Numbered from the stretch's first letter, positions 15,712 through 26,449 are shown. The stretch: DNA of 64,000 bases from an uncultured Paracoccaceae bacterium (GCA_947501555.1 CANMWG010000001.1:186001-250000), one strand, 5' to 3'. Made by a program: numbers and translations. The notes: generated by a model not told the origin, from the letters alone.

Positions 15712-17208
15712 ATGAAATCACTGACGGAATTGGGGTTGCGGGCACAAGGTGGGGCAGAAGCACAGGTCACCGGATTGGCGGTCGACAGTCGCGATGTGAA
15801 ACCGGGATATCTGTTTGCAGCGCTGCCAGGGGCACAGGTGCATGGGGGCGAATTTATCCAATATGCACTGCGGATGCAGGCCGCGGCCATCCTGACGGAT
15901 GCACAAGGGGCGCAGATCGCGAAGGCCGAACTTGCCGTGTCAAATGCGGCTGTGATCATTGCCGAAGACCCGCGCCAGACGCTGGCGCAAACCGCCTCGC
16001 TTTGGTCCGGGTCTCACCCAAGCACGGTCGTCGCTGTAACCGGGACCAACGGGAAAACGTCCGTCTCCACGTTCTGCCGGCAAATCTGGGAAGAGATGGA
16101 GATCGCGGGCGTCAACCTTGGCACCACCGGGGTTGAAGGGGCCTGGCCCCATGCGATCAAAAGCACGACACCGACGACACCCGAACCGATTACCCTGCAC
16201 CGGGTTCTGGCCGCAGCGCGCGACAACAATGTAACGCATGTGGCGATGGAGGCATCGTCCCACGGGCTCGACCAACGCCGCCTTGACGGTGTGATGCTTG
16301 CCGCCGCCGGATTTACGAACTTTACGCGGGATCACCTAGATTACCACGGCACATTCGAGGCATATTTTGACGCCAAAATGGGGCTGTTCAAACGGGTCCT
16401 GTCGGAAGACGGAACCGCTGTGGTCAATATCGATGACCCAAAGGGGCCAGAGGTCGCAGACATCTGTACCGCACGCGGACAGGAGGTAATCAGCGTTGGC
16501 CGCGACGCAGACGCGCGGCTGCGGCTGAATGCACAGCGTTTCGATGCCACCGGACAGGATTTGCTGTTCACGTGGCAAGGCAAATCCCATCAGGCCCGGC
16601 TGAACCTGATTGGCGGGTTTCAGGCCGAAAACATCCTTCTTGCAGCGGGGCTTGTCATTGCGGGCGGGGCTGACCCGGATGAGGTGTTTGATACGCTGCC
16701 GCATCTCAGCACCGTCCGGGGCCGGATGGAACTGGCGGCCACACGCGAAAACGGGGCGGCGGTATTTGTCGACTACGCGCATACGCCCGATGCTGTGACA
16801 ACGGCACTTGCGGCCATGCGCCCGCATGTTTTGGGACGGATCATTGTGGTCGTCGGGGCAGGCGGTGATCGTGATCCTGTCAAACGCCCGTTGATGGGGG
16901 CGGCTGCGGCACAAAACGCCGATATTGTCATCGTAACAGATGATAACCCAAGGTCCGAGGACCCCGCGTCAATCCGTAGTGCTGTGATGGCAGGTGCTGC
17001 GTCCGCGGGTGGCTCGGACAGCCTCACCGAAGTGGGCGACCGGGCCGAGGCCATCCTGCGGGGCATCGACATGCTGGCCCCGGGCGACGCGCTTTTGATT
17101 GCGGGCAAAGGGCATGAAACGGGCCAGATCGTCGGCGACGCCGTGCTGCCCTTTGACGATGTGGAACAGGCCAGCGTTGCGGTCGCCGCTTTGGAAGGCA
17201 AGATATGA
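15712..17208 (+). CDS. murE: UDP-MurNAc-tripeptide synthetase (meso-DAP adding)
   Basis: Cytoplasmic ligase that adds meso-diaminopimelate to UDP-MurNAc-L-Ala-D-Glu. The ATP loop VTGTNGKTS is near residues 109-117; TTPTTPE and the substrate Lys region DHLDYHGTFEAYFDAK follow; the DNPR motif (VTDDNPRSEDP, near 409-419) marks meso-DAP rather than lysine specificity. Length 498. The ATG at 15712 has GAGGG upstream; codons before it overlap ftsI and are not family-like. It overlaps murF by 4 bases. Confidence 0.97.
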   Translation: MKSLTELGLRAQGGAEAQVTGLAVDSRDVKPGYLFAALPGAQVHGGEFIQYALRMQAAAILTDAQGAQIAKAELAVSNAAVIIAEDPRQTLAQTASLWSGSHPSTVVAVTGTNGKTSVSTFCRQIWEEMEIAGVNLGTTGVEGAWPHAIKSTTPTTPEPITLHRVLAAARDNNVTHVAMEASSHGLDQRRLDGVMLAAAGFTNFTRDHLDYHGTFEAYFDAKMGLFKRVLSEDGTAVVNIDDPKGPEVADICTARGQEVISVGRDADARLRLNAQRFDATGQDLLFTWQGKSHQARLNLIGGFQAENILLAAGLVIAGGADPDEVFDTLPHLSTVRGRMELAATRENGAAVFVDYAHTPDAVTTALAAMRPHVLGRIIVVVGAGGDRDPVKRPLMGAAAAQNADIVIVTDDNPRSEDPASIRSAVMAGAASAGGSDSLTEVGDRAEAILRGIDMLAPGDALLIAGKGHETGQIVGDAVLPFDDVEQASVAVAALEGKI

Positions 17209-18632
17209 GCCTTTGGACCGCCGCCGACGCCGCCGCTGCAACGGGCGGGCAGACAACCGATTGGCTGGCATCAGGCGTATCGATCGACACACGCACGATC
17301 CAACCCGGCGATCTCTTTGTGGCGCTCAAAGACATTCGGGACGGACATGAATTTGTGGCGACAGCCTTGGAAAAAGGGGCGGCCGCAGCACTGGTGACAC
17401 ATCGGCCCGACGGGGTCAGCGCGGATGCACCGCTGCTGATCGTGCCGGATGTGCTCAAAGCACTTGGCGATCTCGGGATCGCAGCACGCGCCCGCACAAA
17501 TGCTCGGATCGCGGCGATTACAGGGTCGGTGGGCAAAACCTCAACCAAGGAGATGCTGCGCGCGGTCCTTGAAAGGCAAGGCAAATGCCACGCGGCAGAG
17601 GCCTCATATAACAACCATTGGGGGGTGCCGCTGACGCTGGCACGCATGCCTGCCGATACGGATTACGCCGTGATCGAAATCGGGATGAGCAACCCCGGCG
17701 AGATCAGCCCATTGTCGCAAATGGCGCGGCCGCATGTGGCGATGATCACAACCGTGGCGGCGGCCCACCTTGCATCCTTCGATAACCTGGCCGGGATCGC
17801 CGTGGAAAAGGCATGCATTCTTGATGGGCTGGAACCCGGTGGGATTGCGGTGCTGAACGGCGATCTGGAAACATCCGACATCCTGCAAAACCACGCCAAG
17901 ACTAAGGGCGCACAGGCGGTCCTCTTTGGGGAAAGCGGGCCTGATTGGACGCTCTGTGACGTACGGATCACCGGCGACGTCACTGTAATCACAGCAAAAA
18001 ACGCAGGCGAGGATTACCTGTTCAAGCTCTCCGTCCCCGGGCGGCATTTCGCCATGAACGCCGTTGGAGTGTTGGGCGTGGCACAAGCGCTGGGCGCTGA
18101 CCCAATTGCCGCAGCGCTGGATATCGCAACATGGGTGCCACCGGCGGGGCGCGGCACACGCGAGATTATCGTCACAGACGCGGCCAACGACGGCGAAAGC
18201 CTGGAATTGCTCGACGACGCCTTCAACGCAAACCCCACCTCACTGGAAGCCTCGCTTGAGGTTCTCGCGGCCTCGACCCCGACAGACAACGTCGGGCGGA
18301 TCATCAAGGGGCGGCGGGTGGCTATCCTCGGGGATATGCTTGAGCTGGGGGATGAAGCGGTGCAAATGCACCGGGACATCGGGCAAAACCGGCATCTGCA
18401 AACACTCGACCTGATCCACTGCGCTGGACCGCTGATGCATCACCTCTGGCAGGCATTGCCGGATGAACAGCGGGGGGCATGGGCCGAGACTGCGGGCGAA
18501 TTGGTCAGCCAAGCAGCTCGGCTCGTAGACGCGGGCGATGTGGTGCTGGTGAAGGGGTCAAAAGGCAGCAAAGTCAGCCTTGTCGTTGACGCCATCCGCA
18601 AATTGGGGCATCGGCGCCCCCAAGAAAACTAA
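17205..18632 (+). CDS. murF: UDP-MurNAc-tripeptide:D-Ala-D-Ala ligase
   Basis: Adds D-Ala-D-Ala to complete UDP-MurNAc-pentapeptide. The N-terminal [18 protein letters not shown] is the substrate-binding part, [14 protein letters not shown] (about 105-118) the ATP loop, and the end-domain carries [18 protein letters not shown] and [14 protein letters not shown]. Length 475 residues fits. ATGA overlap with murE suggests coupled translation; mraY starts 10 bases after its stop. Confidence 0.97.
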   Translation: MSLWTAADAAAATGGQTTDWLASGVSIDTRTIQPGDLFVALKDIRDGHEFVATALEKGAAAALVTHRPDGVSADAPLLIVPDVLKALGDLGIAARARTNARIAAITGSVGKTSTKEMLRAVLERQGKCHAAEASYNNHWGVPLTLARMPADTDYAVIEIGMSNPGEISPLSQMARPHVAMITTVAAAHLASFDNLAGIAVEKACILDGLEPGGIAVLNGDLETSDILQNHAKTKGAQAVLFGESGPDWTLCDVRITGDVTVITAKNAGEDYLFKLSVPGRHFAMNAVGVLGVAQALGADPIAAALDIATWVPPAGRGTREIIVTDAANDGESLELLDDAFNANPTSLEASLEVLAASTPTDNVGRIIKGRRVAILGDMLELGDEAVQMHRDIGQNRHLQTLDLIHCAGPLMHHLWQALPDEQRGAWAETAGELVSQAARLVDAGDVVLVKGSKGSKVSLVVDAIRKLGHRRPQEN

Positions 18633-18642
18633 AGGAACAGGC

Positions 18643-19725
18643 ATGTTATATTGGCTTACGGCACTCTCAGACGGTGGTGATTTCTTTAACCTGTTTCGAT
18701 ACATTACATTCCGGGCCGGGGGGGCGTTTATGACGGCGCTGTTCTTTGGGTTCATCTTTGGGCCACCGCTGATCAACGTGCTGCGGCGCAAACAAGGCAA
18801 AGGCCAACCGATCCGGGACGACGGGCCCGAGGGGCATTTCGCCAAAGCAGGCACGCCTACAATGGGCGGGCTCTTGATTGTCGGGGCGCTGACGTTCTCA
18901 ACCCTGATGTGGGCGCGGCTGGATAACCCGTTCATCTGGATGGTGCTGTTTGTAACGCTGTCTTTCGCAGCAATCGGTTTCGCGGATGACTATGCTAAAG
19001 TATCCAAACAAAATACGGCAGGTGTATCCGGTAAGATACGGATTTTGCTGGGGATATTGATTGCAGCGATTGCGGGATACTGGGCGGCACAATACCACCC
19101 CGACGACCTGAGCAACCAATTGGCCCTACCCATTTTCAAAGACACGCTGATCAATCTGGGTGTGCTGTTCATCCCCTTCGCGATCATTGTGATCGTGGGG
19201 GCGGCGAATGCGGTGAACCTGACAGACGGACTGGACGGGCTGGCAATCATGCCGGTGATGATCGCGGCGGCGACCTTCGGGATCATCGCCTATGCGGTGG
19301 GGCGAACCGACTTTACGGAATACCTGGACGTACATTACGTGCCGCAAACGGGGGAAATTCTGATCTTCTCAGCAGGGTTGATCGGCGGTGGGCTTGGGTT
19401 TTTGTGGTACAATGCGCCCCCGGCGGCGGTCTTCATGGGGGACACGGGATCACTCGCCTTGGGCGGGGCACTCGGGGCGATCGCCGTGGCAACAAAGCAT
19501 GAAATCGTGCTGGCCATCGTCGGCGGGCTCTTCGTGGCCGAAGCCCTCTCGGTTATTATCCAAGTGCTTTATTTCAAACGGACCGGCAAGCGGGTGTTCC
19601 TGATGGCACCGATCCACCACCACTATGAGAAAAAGGGCTGGGCGGAGCCGCAGATCGTGATCCGGTTCTGGATCATCTCACTGATCCTCGCAATGATCGG
19701 ACTGGCAACGCTCAAGGTGCGATAG
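18643..19725 (+). CDS. mraY: Phospho-MurNAc-pentapeptide translocase
   Basis: Polytopic membrane enzyme that makes lipid I from UDP-MurNAc-pentapeptide and undecaprenyl phosphate. Signature parts: [11 protein letters not shown] (about 68-78), FADDYAK with the catalytic Asp pair (about 112-118), [13 protein letters not shown] (about 188-200), [12 protein letters not shown] (about 264-275) and the HHHYEKKGW loop (about 325-333). At 360 residues it is standard. ATG 18643 follows an AAAGGAA ribosome site and gives the normal N-terminus MLYWL. Confidence 0.97.
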   Translation: MLYWLTALSDGGDFFNLFRYITFRAGGAFMTALFFGFIFGPPLINVLRRKQGKGQPIRDDGPEGHFAKAGTPTMGGLLIVGALTFSTLMWARLDNPFIWMVLFVTLSFAAIGFADDYAKVSKQNTAGVSGKIRILLGILIAAIAGYWAAQYHPDDLSNQLALPIFKDTLINLGVLFIPFAIIVIVGAANAVNLTDGLDGLAIMPVMIAAATFGIIAYAVGRTDFTEYLDVHYVPQTGEILIFSAGLIGGGLGFLWYNAPPAAVFMGDTGSLALGGALGAIAVATKHEIVLAIVGGLFVAEALSVIIQVLYFKRTGKRVFLMAPIHHHYEKKGWAEPQIVIRFWIISLILAMIGLATLKVR

Positions 19726-19731
19726 CACCGG

Positions 19732-20460
19732 ATGGGCATCATTTTGAATGTGCTGCCGCGGCCATTGGCCGGGCACGAGGCGGAATTTGAACAGCTGGTG
19801 GATTGGATAGACACCAGCCACTATGGCAACCCAGCGCAGCCGCACCCCTATACAATACGCCAATCAACGGGCCTATTTGGCTGGGGGCGAAAGAAGGACG
19901 TGTTTGATACAGAGGCAGCCGTCGCGCGGTTTCACAAGATCTCAGAACACCCTGGCGTGACACTCAAGGCACCGATTGTCGGGCGTGACGCAGATGCCAA
20001 CGAATGGGCGCAACAGGCCTATGAAAAAGGCTGGCTGGCGGCCGACAATGCACGCGATGTCGTGACAAAATACAACGGGCTCTTCGTCTTTGACCTGCTG
20101 CCAATCGGCGACGGTTTTCCGGTCTACTCACCCAGCTTTTGGGACAAAGGGTACGACCGGCCAAGCTTTTATGGCGCCGTCATTGACGCGTTTGACGAGC
20201 TGCTTGGCGCGGAATTGGTGGCATACCTTCACGGCCCGCTGCTGGCCTCCGAGCTTGCGGAATGGGCGGGCAAACTCCGCCGCTGGGCCGACGAATATGC
20301 GCGGACACATCAACGCGACGCGATCTTGGGAGACCGTGATTTTGTCTCGCCTGATGATGGGGGGGCTGACACATGTTTGCATATCGTCGATCAAGCCGCA
20401 CGCTGGGCTGCGTTTTGGTCGGATTTAGGGCATGGGGCTGAACCTGTTTTTGAGCCATGA
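19732..20460 (+). CDS. Uncharacterised 242-residue protein inserted after mraY
   Basis: I do not recognise this family. The protein is soluble-looking, without signal peptide or membrane segment, rich in Trp/Tyr and acidic overall, with a mixed alpha/beta appearance (GIILNVLPRPL start, LFVFDLLPIGDGFPVYSPSFWDKGYDRPSFYGAVIDAF in the middle, CLHIVDQAARWAAFWSDLGHG end). It starts 6 bases after the mraY stop, so it is probably cotranscribed with the dcw genes, and its own stop overlaps the next short frame. Codon use matches its neighbours, so recent transfer is not indicated. Genuine coding status is likely from length and spacing; function unknown. Confidence 0.75.
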   Translation: MGIILNVLPRPLAGHEAEFEQLVDWIDTSHYGNPAQPHPYTIRQSTGLFGWGRKKDVFDTEAAVARFHKISEHPGVTLKAPIVGRDADANEWAQQAYEKGWLAADNARDVVTKYNGLFVFDLLPIGDGFPVYSPSFWDKGYDRPSFYGAVIDAFDELLGAELVAYLHGPLLASELAEWAGKLRRWADEYARTHQRDAILGDRDFVSPDDGGADTCLHIVDQAARWAAFWSDLGHGAEPVFEP

Positions 20461-20582
20461 CGGCATATGTCATTCTGGGCTATTTGCGCTGTCCACAAGC
20501 AAACAAGATCAGGCCGCTTGCCCGCGACCCATATGAACCGGGCCGCGACGGGGTGTTCCAAGTTTTTCGCAAAATGGTCTAA
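20457..20582 (+). CDS. Possible 41-residue small protein
   Basis: An ATG overlapping the preceding stop (ATGA) opens 41 codons, MTAYVILGYLRCPQANKIRP at the start and VFQVFRKMV at the end. The short hydrophobic N-terminus is followed by a basic, Pro/Arg-rich part. No family recognised. The overlap is what one expects from translational coupling, but the frame is short enough to be chance. Confidence 0.35.
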   Translation: MTAYVILGYLRCPQANKIRPLARDPYEPGRDGVFQVFRKMV

Positions 20583-20648
20583 AGGGCGTATTCCCTCTTT
20601 TTGCCACAGTTCGCTGGTGTTAATTGGGCATCAATGAAAGGGGGCATC

Positions 20649-21164
20649 ATGCCAATCGTCATTTTGATTCTGACAACACTGGGCGGTGCACTCTGGTTAT
20701 GGGCGCGGCAGAACCCTGGGGATGCGGTGAATGCCGCACAAGATATCGTCACGACCGCGCGCAATGCACCACGCAAAATGGCGTTTCGCAAGCAAACCAA
20801 GGCGCATCCGGTCGAAGGGATCGATGACCCTCGGATCGCCATCTGTGCTTTGGGACAAGCGTTTATAGAGCTGGACGATTTGCCCACGGCGGAACAGCGG
20901 ACACATCTGAACACGCTTCTGCGGACCAAACTGCGCTGCGACGCGGAAGAGGCCGAAGAGATGGTGGTGCTGGGGCGTTGGCTTGTTGCGCAATGCAATA
21001 CGGCGGATGCGGCGGTGACACGGCTCGCCCGCAGGCTTTATAAGATCGACGGGGATAAATCTTGGGACCAGCTACAAGAGATCTTCATGGCCTTGGTTGA
21101 TGGCGAATTGAATGGGTCTCAACTGAATGCAATTGATGATATCAGACGGGCTTTCCGGCGCTAA
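20649..21164 (+). CDS. TerB/DjlA-like membrane-anchored protein of unknown function
   Basis: Protein of 171 residues with one N-terminal membrane segment (PIVILILTTLGGALWLWA, residues 2-19) and a helical cytoplasmic or periplasmic domain of about 110 residues. The latter, with PRIAICALGQAFIELDDLPTAEQRTHLNTLLRTKL and KIDGDKSWDQLQEIFMALVDGELN, looks like the tellurite-resistance TerB fold, but key metal-binding acids are not clear, so the match is tentative. ATG 20649 is preceded by GGGGG; an ATG at 20634 is an alternative. It stands between mraY and murD, where most bacteria have no gene. Confidence 0.65.
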   Translation: MPIVILILTTLGGALWLWARQNPGDAVNAAQDIVTTARNAPRKMAFRKQTKAHPVEGIDDPRIAICALGQAFIELDDLPTAEQRTHLNTLLRTKLRCDAEEAEEMVVLGRWLVAQCNTADAAVTRLARRLYKIDGDKSWDQLQEIFMALVDGELNGSQLNAIDDIRRAFRR

Positions 21165-21405
21165 ACTCTCAGCCGAAAGAGCCCGCAGCATTAACTGGGC
21201 CCAAAACGCCAAAACATATGGACGGTTTCTGTACGCCCTCTGTACGCAAAACATAAGGCGCAGAGTGGCGCAAATGCCTTTTTAAAAAGCTGATCAAGCC
21301 AGCTTGCGGACGCTAGCCTTGGGCGACCTTAAGACTTCATTTACCTCTCTTGCACGCGGGCGGGCCAAGCGGCACTCTGCGGCGACGATCAAAAAGGGGC
21401 AGATC

Positions 21406-22803
21406 ATGATTCCAGTGCAGGGCTACGCCGGGCAAACCGTGGCGGTTCTTGGCATGGGCCGGACGGGCAGGGCCGCTGCTGCGGCTTTGCAGGCAGGCGG
21501 AGCCGAGGTGGTCGTCTGGGATGACGGCCCCGGCGGGCGCGCGGCGGCCGAGGACGCCGGATTTAATTTGCGGAACATGACAAAAGCACAGTCTTTTGAG
21601 GGTGTTACGGCACTCATTGTGAGCCCTGGCATCCCGCATCTCTACCCCGCACCGCACCCGGCAATTGCTGCAGCTTGGCGCGCGCAGGTCCCCGTCGACA
21701 ACGATATAGGGCTGTTTTTTCGTAGTTTTGCGACCCCAGACTGGAATAATTTTGATACCAGCCCGCGGGTGATTGCAGTGACGGGATCAAACGGAAAATC
21801 GACGACAGCGGCGCTGATCCATCATATTTTGGTCGAAAACGGGCGGCCCGCGCAGCTTGCCGGGAACATCGGACGGGGCGTTTTGGATATTGATCCGGCT
21901 CATGACGGCGAGGTTGTGGTGTTGGAACTGTCCTCCTACCAAACCGACCTCGCCCGCAGCATGACCCCGGATGTCGCTGTTTTTACAAACTTTTCTGAGG
22001 ATCACCTGGATCGGCACGCGGGGCTCGGCGGGTATTTTGCAGCCAAGCGCAGGCTGTTTGCAGAAGGTGGGCCGGACCGTGCCGTGATTGGCGTGGACGA
22101 GGACGCGGGCTGCTACATCGCCAATCAGCTCACTGAAGGTCCGGGCGATGACCGCGTCATTCGCGTGTCATCGGGTCAGAAAATCACCGAAGGTTGGTCC
22201 GTTTTTGCGCGCAAAGGCTATCTGTCAGAATACCGCAAGGGGCGTCAGATTGGATCTATAGATATGCGCGAAATCAAAGGGTTACCGGGTGCGCATAACC
22301 ATCAGAATGCCTGTGCGGCCTATGCAGCCTGCCGGACCTTGGGGTTGGGACCCAAAGGGATTGAAGCGGCGATGCGCAGTTATCCGGGTTTGCCACATAG
22401 ATCGCAGTTAGTGGCAGAGAAAGACGGGGTGCGTTTTGTGAATGATAGCAAAGCCACCAATGTGGATAGTGCCGCTAAGGCGTTGCAAGCATTTGATAAA
22501 ATAAGATGGATTTGCGGAGGCCTGCAAAAGGAAGGCGGGCTTGACGCGCTTCTGCCGCATCTGGGCCATGTGGTGAAAACATATGTGATCGGCCGTGAGG
22601 CGGATGATTTCGCGCGACAATTGATCGGCACAAATTGCGAAGTCTGCGGTACGATGGACACGGCCGTCGCACGCGCTGCAGCAGATGCACAACCGGGCGA
22701 GGTGGTGCTTTTGGCACCAGCGGCTGCGTCCTTTGACCAATACGACAGTTTCGAAAAACGCGGCGAGGATTTTATGAAAAATGTCGGTAACATCACTAAG
22801 TAA
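21406..22803 (+). CDS. murD: UDP-MurNAc-L-alanine:D-glutamate ligase
   Basis: Cytoplasmic Mur ligase that adds D-Glu. N-terminal Rossmann part [16 protein letters not shown] (about 12-27), ATP loop [13 protein letters not shown] (about 125-137), [10 protein letters not shown] (about 195-204), and the C-terminal [19 protein letters not shown] block. Length 465 is normal. The start at 21406 has AAAAAGGGGC upstream; earlier codons are not family-like. Its stop codon lies inside a perfect 26-bp palindrome shared with the end of the facing gene. Confidence 0.97.
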   Translation: MIPVQGYAGQTVAVLGMGRTGRAAAAALQAGGAEVVVWDDGPGGRAAAEDAGFNLRNMTKAQSFEGVTALIVSPGIPHLYPAPHPAIAAAWRAQVPVDNDIGLFFRSFATPDWNNFDTSPRVIAVTGSNGKSTTAALIHHILVENGRPAQLAGNIGRGVLDIDPAHDGEVVVLELSSYQTDLARSMTPDVAVFTNFSEDHLDRHAGLGGYFAAKRRLFAEGGPDRAVIGVDEDAGCYIANQLTEGPGDDRVIRVSSGQKITEGWSVFARKGYLSEYRKGRQIGSIDMREIKGLPGAHNHQNACAAYAACRTLGLGPKGIEAAMRSYPGLPHRSQLVAEKDGVRFVNDSKATNVDSAAKALQAFDKIRWICGGLQKEGGLDALLPHLGHVVKTYVIGREADDFARQLIGTNCEVCGTMDTAVARAAADAQPGEVVLLAPAAASFDQYDSFEKRGEDFMKNVGNITK

Positions 22804-22825
22804 GATGGGTTTAAACCCATCTTAC
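22800..22825. repeat. Perfect 26-bp palindrome at converging murD and flavoprotein stops (family B)
   Basis: GTAAGATGGGTTT (22800-22812) is exactly followed by its reverse complement (22813-22825). It contains the stop codons of both converging genes. It can act as a bidirectional terminator stem, though no T-tract follows. A close copy lies at 58577-58602 after glcB. Confidence 0.8.
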
Positions 22826-24000
22826 GCAGCTTTGATCGCTTGTCCTGCGGCCCAACCGGATGACCAAGCCCATTGAAAGTTATACCCACCAAGCCAACCT
22901 GTCACGTCAACGCATTCCCCTATAAAATATAGGCCGGGCACATCTTTTGCCATCATGGTTTTTGAAGACAGAGCATCCGTATCAACTCCGCCCTTTGTGA
23001 CTTCAGCCGTCCGATAACCTTCGGATCCCGTCGGCGTGACATTCCAGTTTTCCAAAGCCCGGCAAACCTCGGCCAAACGCGCGTCGCTTTGATCTGCTAG
23101 GTTGCCAACCAGTCCAAGATCAGGTGTCAGATGCTCAACCAAGCGGGCGGGTAAATATTGGGCCAGTATGGTGGTCACCGCCCTTCGCCCATTGCTTTGC
23201 CGCTGTGTTTTCAAAGCAGCGAACAACGCGGCGGTCGGTGACAGATTAATGCTAATCGCTTCACCCAACTCCCAATAAGAGGATGCCTGCAAGATCGCCG
23301 GTCCTGAAAGACCCCTGTGGGTGAATAGAATAGCCTCGTCAAAGCTAGCGTGGCCTGCCTGCACCCGGGCCTGGGTGGCGACCCCGGCCAGCGGTTTGAA
23401 CTTTTCGTCTGCGAAGGTCAACGGCACAAGGGCGGGGCGTGGATCGATGATGGGGAGGCCAAATTGCATGGCAATTTGATACCCAAGGCCTGTTGCCCCC
23501 ATCTTAGGTATGGATTTTCCACCACAGGCCACGACCAGATGCCGGGCATTCACAGTTGTGCTTTTGCCATCTTTGATTAGCGCGACGCGGAAATGGTTGC
23601 CGTCATGGCTGATCTCTCCGACGGCGGTTTGGAGCCAAAGCTGGGCCTTGGCTTTGTCCATTTCTGTACGGAGCATCGTGATGATGTCTTTTGCGGATAT
23701 GTCGCAGAACAACTGTCCCAGCGTTTTTTCATGCCAGCCGATCCCATAGTGATCGACCAGGCCAATGAAATCCCATTGCGTATAGCCCGCCAAGGCAGAT
23801 TTGCAGAAGTGTTTGTTCTGGCTGATGAAATTGGCAGGCTCAGTGTGCAGGTTCGTAAAATTACAGCGGCCTCCGCCTGAAATTCGGATCTTTTCGCCGG
23901 GTGCCTTCGCATGATCGACGACAAGAACGTTTGGCCCTGCATGCGCAGCACACATCATGCCAGCGGCGCCTGCACCTATGATTAGTGTTTCGATATTCAT
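22822..24000 (-). CDS. HI0933/BaiN-like FAD-dependent oxidoreductase
   Basis: Flavoprotein of 392 residues. N-terminal dinucleotide site LIIGAGAAGMMCA (about 6-18), the second block GEKIRISGGGRCNFTNL (about 33-49), and the C-terminal TKGGVDTDALSSKTMMAKDVPGLYFIGECVDVTGWLGGYNFQWAWSSG (about 333-380) define the HI0933 family; some members are annotated as flavin reductases or BaiN-type dehydrogenases. The ATG at 24000 is preferred to 24072 because the latter would extend through a palindrome. It runs opposite to the dcw genes and splits murD from ftsW. Its substrate is unknown. Confidence 0.88.
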   Translation of the reverse strand: MNIETLIIGAGAAGMMCAAHAGPNVLVVDHAKAPGEKIRISGGGRCNFTNLHTEPANFISQNKHFCKSALAGYTQWDFIGLVDHYGIGWHEKTLGQLFCDISAKDIITMLRTEMDKAKAQLWLQTAVGEISHDGNHFRVALIKDGKSTTVNARHLVVACGGKSIPKMGATGLGYQIAMQFGLPIIDPRPALVPLTFADEKFKPLAGVATQARVQAGHASFDEAILFTHRGLSGPAILQASSYWELGEAISINLSPTAALFAALKTQRQSNGRRAVTTILAQYLPARLVEHLTPDLGLVGNLADQSDARLAEVCRALENWNVTPTGSEGYRTAEVTKGGVDTDALSSKTMMAKDVPGLYFIGECVDVTGWLGGYNFQWAWSSGWAAGQAIKAA

Positions 24001-24030
24001 GACCCCGCATATGGCCCAGCTGCGGGGGGA

Positions 24031-24054
24031 GATCAAATTTCTAGAAATTTGATC
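24031..24054. repeat. Perfect 24-bp palindrome (family A), copy 1
   Basis: GATCAAATTTCT (24031-24042) is followed by its exact reverse complement. It lies between the divergent flavoprotein and ftsW genes, 31 bases before the flavoprotein ATG, with partly pairing G-rich and C-rich flanks. The inner 22 bases recur at 43187-43208. Confidence 0.8.
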
Positions 24055-24185
24055 GCGCCCTCGACAAAACACCGTTTGGACAAAGAAGGTGACTGGCGTT
24101 GTTTTCTGTGGAATCGGTGGAAAAGGCCCGCTATGCTGACTTCAGACCCGGAAAACGGGCGTAAGAGGCAAATAGGCGGTGATCC

Positions 24186-25355
24186 ATGACAGAAATGGTC
24201 TATGGAACGGTTCCGGTTAATTCTGGTGACCCGGTTCTTCCACGGTGGTGGCGGACAATTGATAAATGGACGATGTCCTGCATTCTAATGCTGTTTGGGG
24301 TCGGCCTGCTGCTAGGGCTTGCGTCTTCGCCGCCTTTGGCTGCCAAGAACGGGTTGGAGCCTTTTCACTATGTAATCCGTCAAGCGATCTTTGGCGGGAC
24401 CGCGATGACCGTGATGTTGATCGTTTCGATGATGTCGCCCACTTTAGTGCGTAGGCTGGCTGTCCTTGGGTTTTTGTGCGCTTTCGCAGCGTTGGCGTTC
24501 TTGCCGGTCTTTGGGACAGACTTTGGCAAAGGGGCCACCCGCTGGTATTCGCTGGGCTTTGCGTCGGTGCAACCTTCCGAGTTTCTCAAGCCCGGATTTG
24601 TTGTGATGACGGCTTGGCTTTTGGCGGCAGGCCAGCAGTTGGGTGGGCCACCCGGCAAGACATATTCCTTTGTCTTGACTGTTGTGATTGTCTTGATTCT
24701 CGCCTTGCAGCCTGACTTTGGGCAGGCAGCGTTGATCCTGTTTTCTTGGGGTGTGATGTATTTCGTCGCAGGCGCGCCAATGCTGATCCTAATCGTTCTG
24801 GCCGGACTTGTGATCGTTGCAGGCAGCTTTGCCTATGCCAACTCTGAGCATTTCGCCCGCCGGATTGATGGGTTTCTGTCACCTGATATCGATCCAAATA
24901 CCCAGCTTGGCTATGCCACCAATGCGATCCGGGAAGGCGGATTTTTCGGTGTGGGCGTGGGGGAAGGTCAGGTCAAATGGTCGCTTCCGGATGCCCATAC
25001 TGATTTCATCATCGCCGTTGCGGCTGAGGAATATGGTTTGATCTGCGTCCTCGTCATCATCGCACTTTATGCGGTGATCGTGGTCCGCTCGCTGCTGCGT
25101 TTGATGAAAGAACGCGATGTATTTATCCGGCTGGCTGGCACCGGTCTGGTCTGCGCCTTTGGTGTGCAAGCCATGATCAATATGGGTGTGGCTGTCCGCT
25201 TGTTGCCCGCCAAAGGGATGACCTTGCCGTTTGTGTCATATGGCGGATCGTCTTTGATTGCGGGGGGCATTGCGGTGGGCATGCTTCTGGCCTTTACCCG
25301 GTCGCGCCCGCAGGGCGAGATGGAAGATATTCTGCTACGTAGGGCTAATCGATGA
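24186..25355 (+). CDS. ftsW: Lipid II polymerase of the divisome (SEDS glycosyltransferase)
   Basis: Polytopic membrane protein that polymerises septal glycan with FtsI. The SEDS motifs [26 protein letters not shown] (about 117-142), [11 protein letters not shown] (about 177-187) and [24 protein letters not shown] (about 346-369) are present, with about ten hydrophobic segments. Length 389. The N-terminus carries a 30-residue cytoplasmic part. Overlaps murG by 4 bases, so the second half of the cluster probably starts from a promoter in the 185-bp gap before it. Confidence 0.96.
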   Translation: MTEMVYGTVPVNSGDPVLPRWWRTIDKWTMSCILMLFGVGLLLGLASSPPLAAKNGLEPFHYVIRQAIFGGTAMTVMLIVSMMSPTLVRRLAVLGFLCAFAALAFLPVFGTDFGKGATRWYSLGFASVQPSEFLKPGFVVMTAWLLAAGQQLGGPPGKTYSFVLTVVIVLILALQPDFGQAALILFSWGVMYFVAGAPMLILIVLAGLVIVAGSFAYANSEHFARRIDGFLSPDIDPNTQLGYATNAIREGGFFGVGVGEGQVKWSLPDAHTDFIIAVAAEEYGLICVLVIIALYAVIVVRSLLRLMKERDVFIRLAGTGLVCAFGVQAMINMGVAVRLLPAKGMTLPFVSYGGSSLIAGGIAVGMLLAFTRSRPQGEMEDILLRRANR

Positions 25356-26449
25356 AAGAACCGCTGCTGATTATTGCCGCCGGAGGGACGGGTGGCCATA
25401 TGTTTCCCGCCCAGGCACTGGCCGAGGCCATGCTTGCCAAAGGCTGGCGTGTGCGCCTGTCAACAGATGCCCGTGGCGCGCGCTATACCGGGGGCTTCCC
25501 GGATGCGGTTGAGGTCAATGTCGTTGGTAGTGCCACTTTTGCCCGCGGTGGGGTTTTCCAAAAGCTCTTGGTGCCGTTTCGCATTTTGGGGGGCATCGGT
25601 GCCGCAAAATGGCGTATGTTCCGGGATCGTCCAGCCGTTGTGGTGGGCTTTGGCGGCTACCCTGCCATTCCCGCTATGGCAGCCGCCTGGGCCTTACGCA
25701 TCCCGCGCATGATCCATGAACAAAACGGCGTGCTTGGCCGCGTGAACCAGCTGTTTGCCAAACGGGTGCATCGCATCGCCTGCGGCACGTGGCCTACGGA
25801 ACTGCCCGGCGGGCTTGAGGGCACACATACTGGCAACCCTGTGCGCGCTGCCGTTCTAGAACATGCAGGGTCCCCTTATATCGCGCCAGGTGACTACCCG
25901 ATGTCGCTTTTGGTTTTAGGTGGCTCGCAAGGGGCGAGGATCATGTCGGACATTGTCCCCCCGGCCATTGCAGCTTTGCCCGAGCATATTCGCCGGAATA
26001 TCCGCGTCAGCCATCAGGCCCGCGCCGAGGATCTGGAACGTGTACAAGACTATTACGCGGCCGAGTTGATCACCGCCGATGTGCAGACATTCTTTGATGA
26101 TGTCCCGCGACGCATGGTGGACGCGCAGCTGGTAATTTCACGTTCTGGTGCGTCAACCGTCGCAGATGTCAGTGTCGTCGGTCGCCCGGCGATCTGGGTG
26201 CCGCTGGCCAGTGCTATCCGGGATGAGCAAACCGCCAATGCCCGTCAATTGGTTGAGGCCGGAGGCGCGGTTGTGATGACGGAAGCTGAGTTCGAAGTGG
26301 GTCCATTGACCCAAAGGTTGACGGATCTTTTGTCGGACGAAGCGGGTATGTTGAAAATGTCGCAAATCGCGACCTCTTGTGGTGTTCCAGATGCGACGGA
26401 GCGCCTTGTTGATTTGGTGGAAGACTTGGCAGAGGCGGGCACAAAATGA
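25352..26449 (+). CDS. murG: Lipid II synthase (UDP-GlcNAc transferase)
   Basis: Peripheral membrane glycosyltransferase that adds GlcNAc to lipid [16 protein letters not shown] (about 9-23) is the first G-loop, [14 protein letters not shown] (about 124-137) the lipid-side loop, [11 protein letters not shown] (about 187-197) the second G-loop, and [13 protein letters not shown] (about 262-274) and [15 protein letters not shown] (about 284-298) the nucleotide sugar site. Length 365. ATGA overlaps at both ends. Confidence 0.97.
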   Translation: MKEPLLIIAAGGTGGHMFPAQALAEAMLAKGWRVRLSTDARGARYTGGFPDAVEVNVVGSATFARGGVFQKLLVPFRILGGIGAAKWRMFRDRPAVVVGFGGYPAIPAMAAAWALRIPRMIHEQNGVLGRVNQLFAKRVHRIACGTWPTELPGGLEGTHTGNPVRAAVLEHAGSPYIAPGDYPMSLLVLGGSQGARIMSDIVPPAIAALPEHIRRNIRVSHQARAEDLERVQDYYAAELITADVQTFFDDVPRRMVDAQLVISRSGASTVADVSVVGRPAIWVPLASAIRDEQTANARQLVEAGGAVVMTEAEFEVGPLTQRLTDLLSDEAGMLKMSQIATSCGVPDATERLVDLVEDLAEAGTK

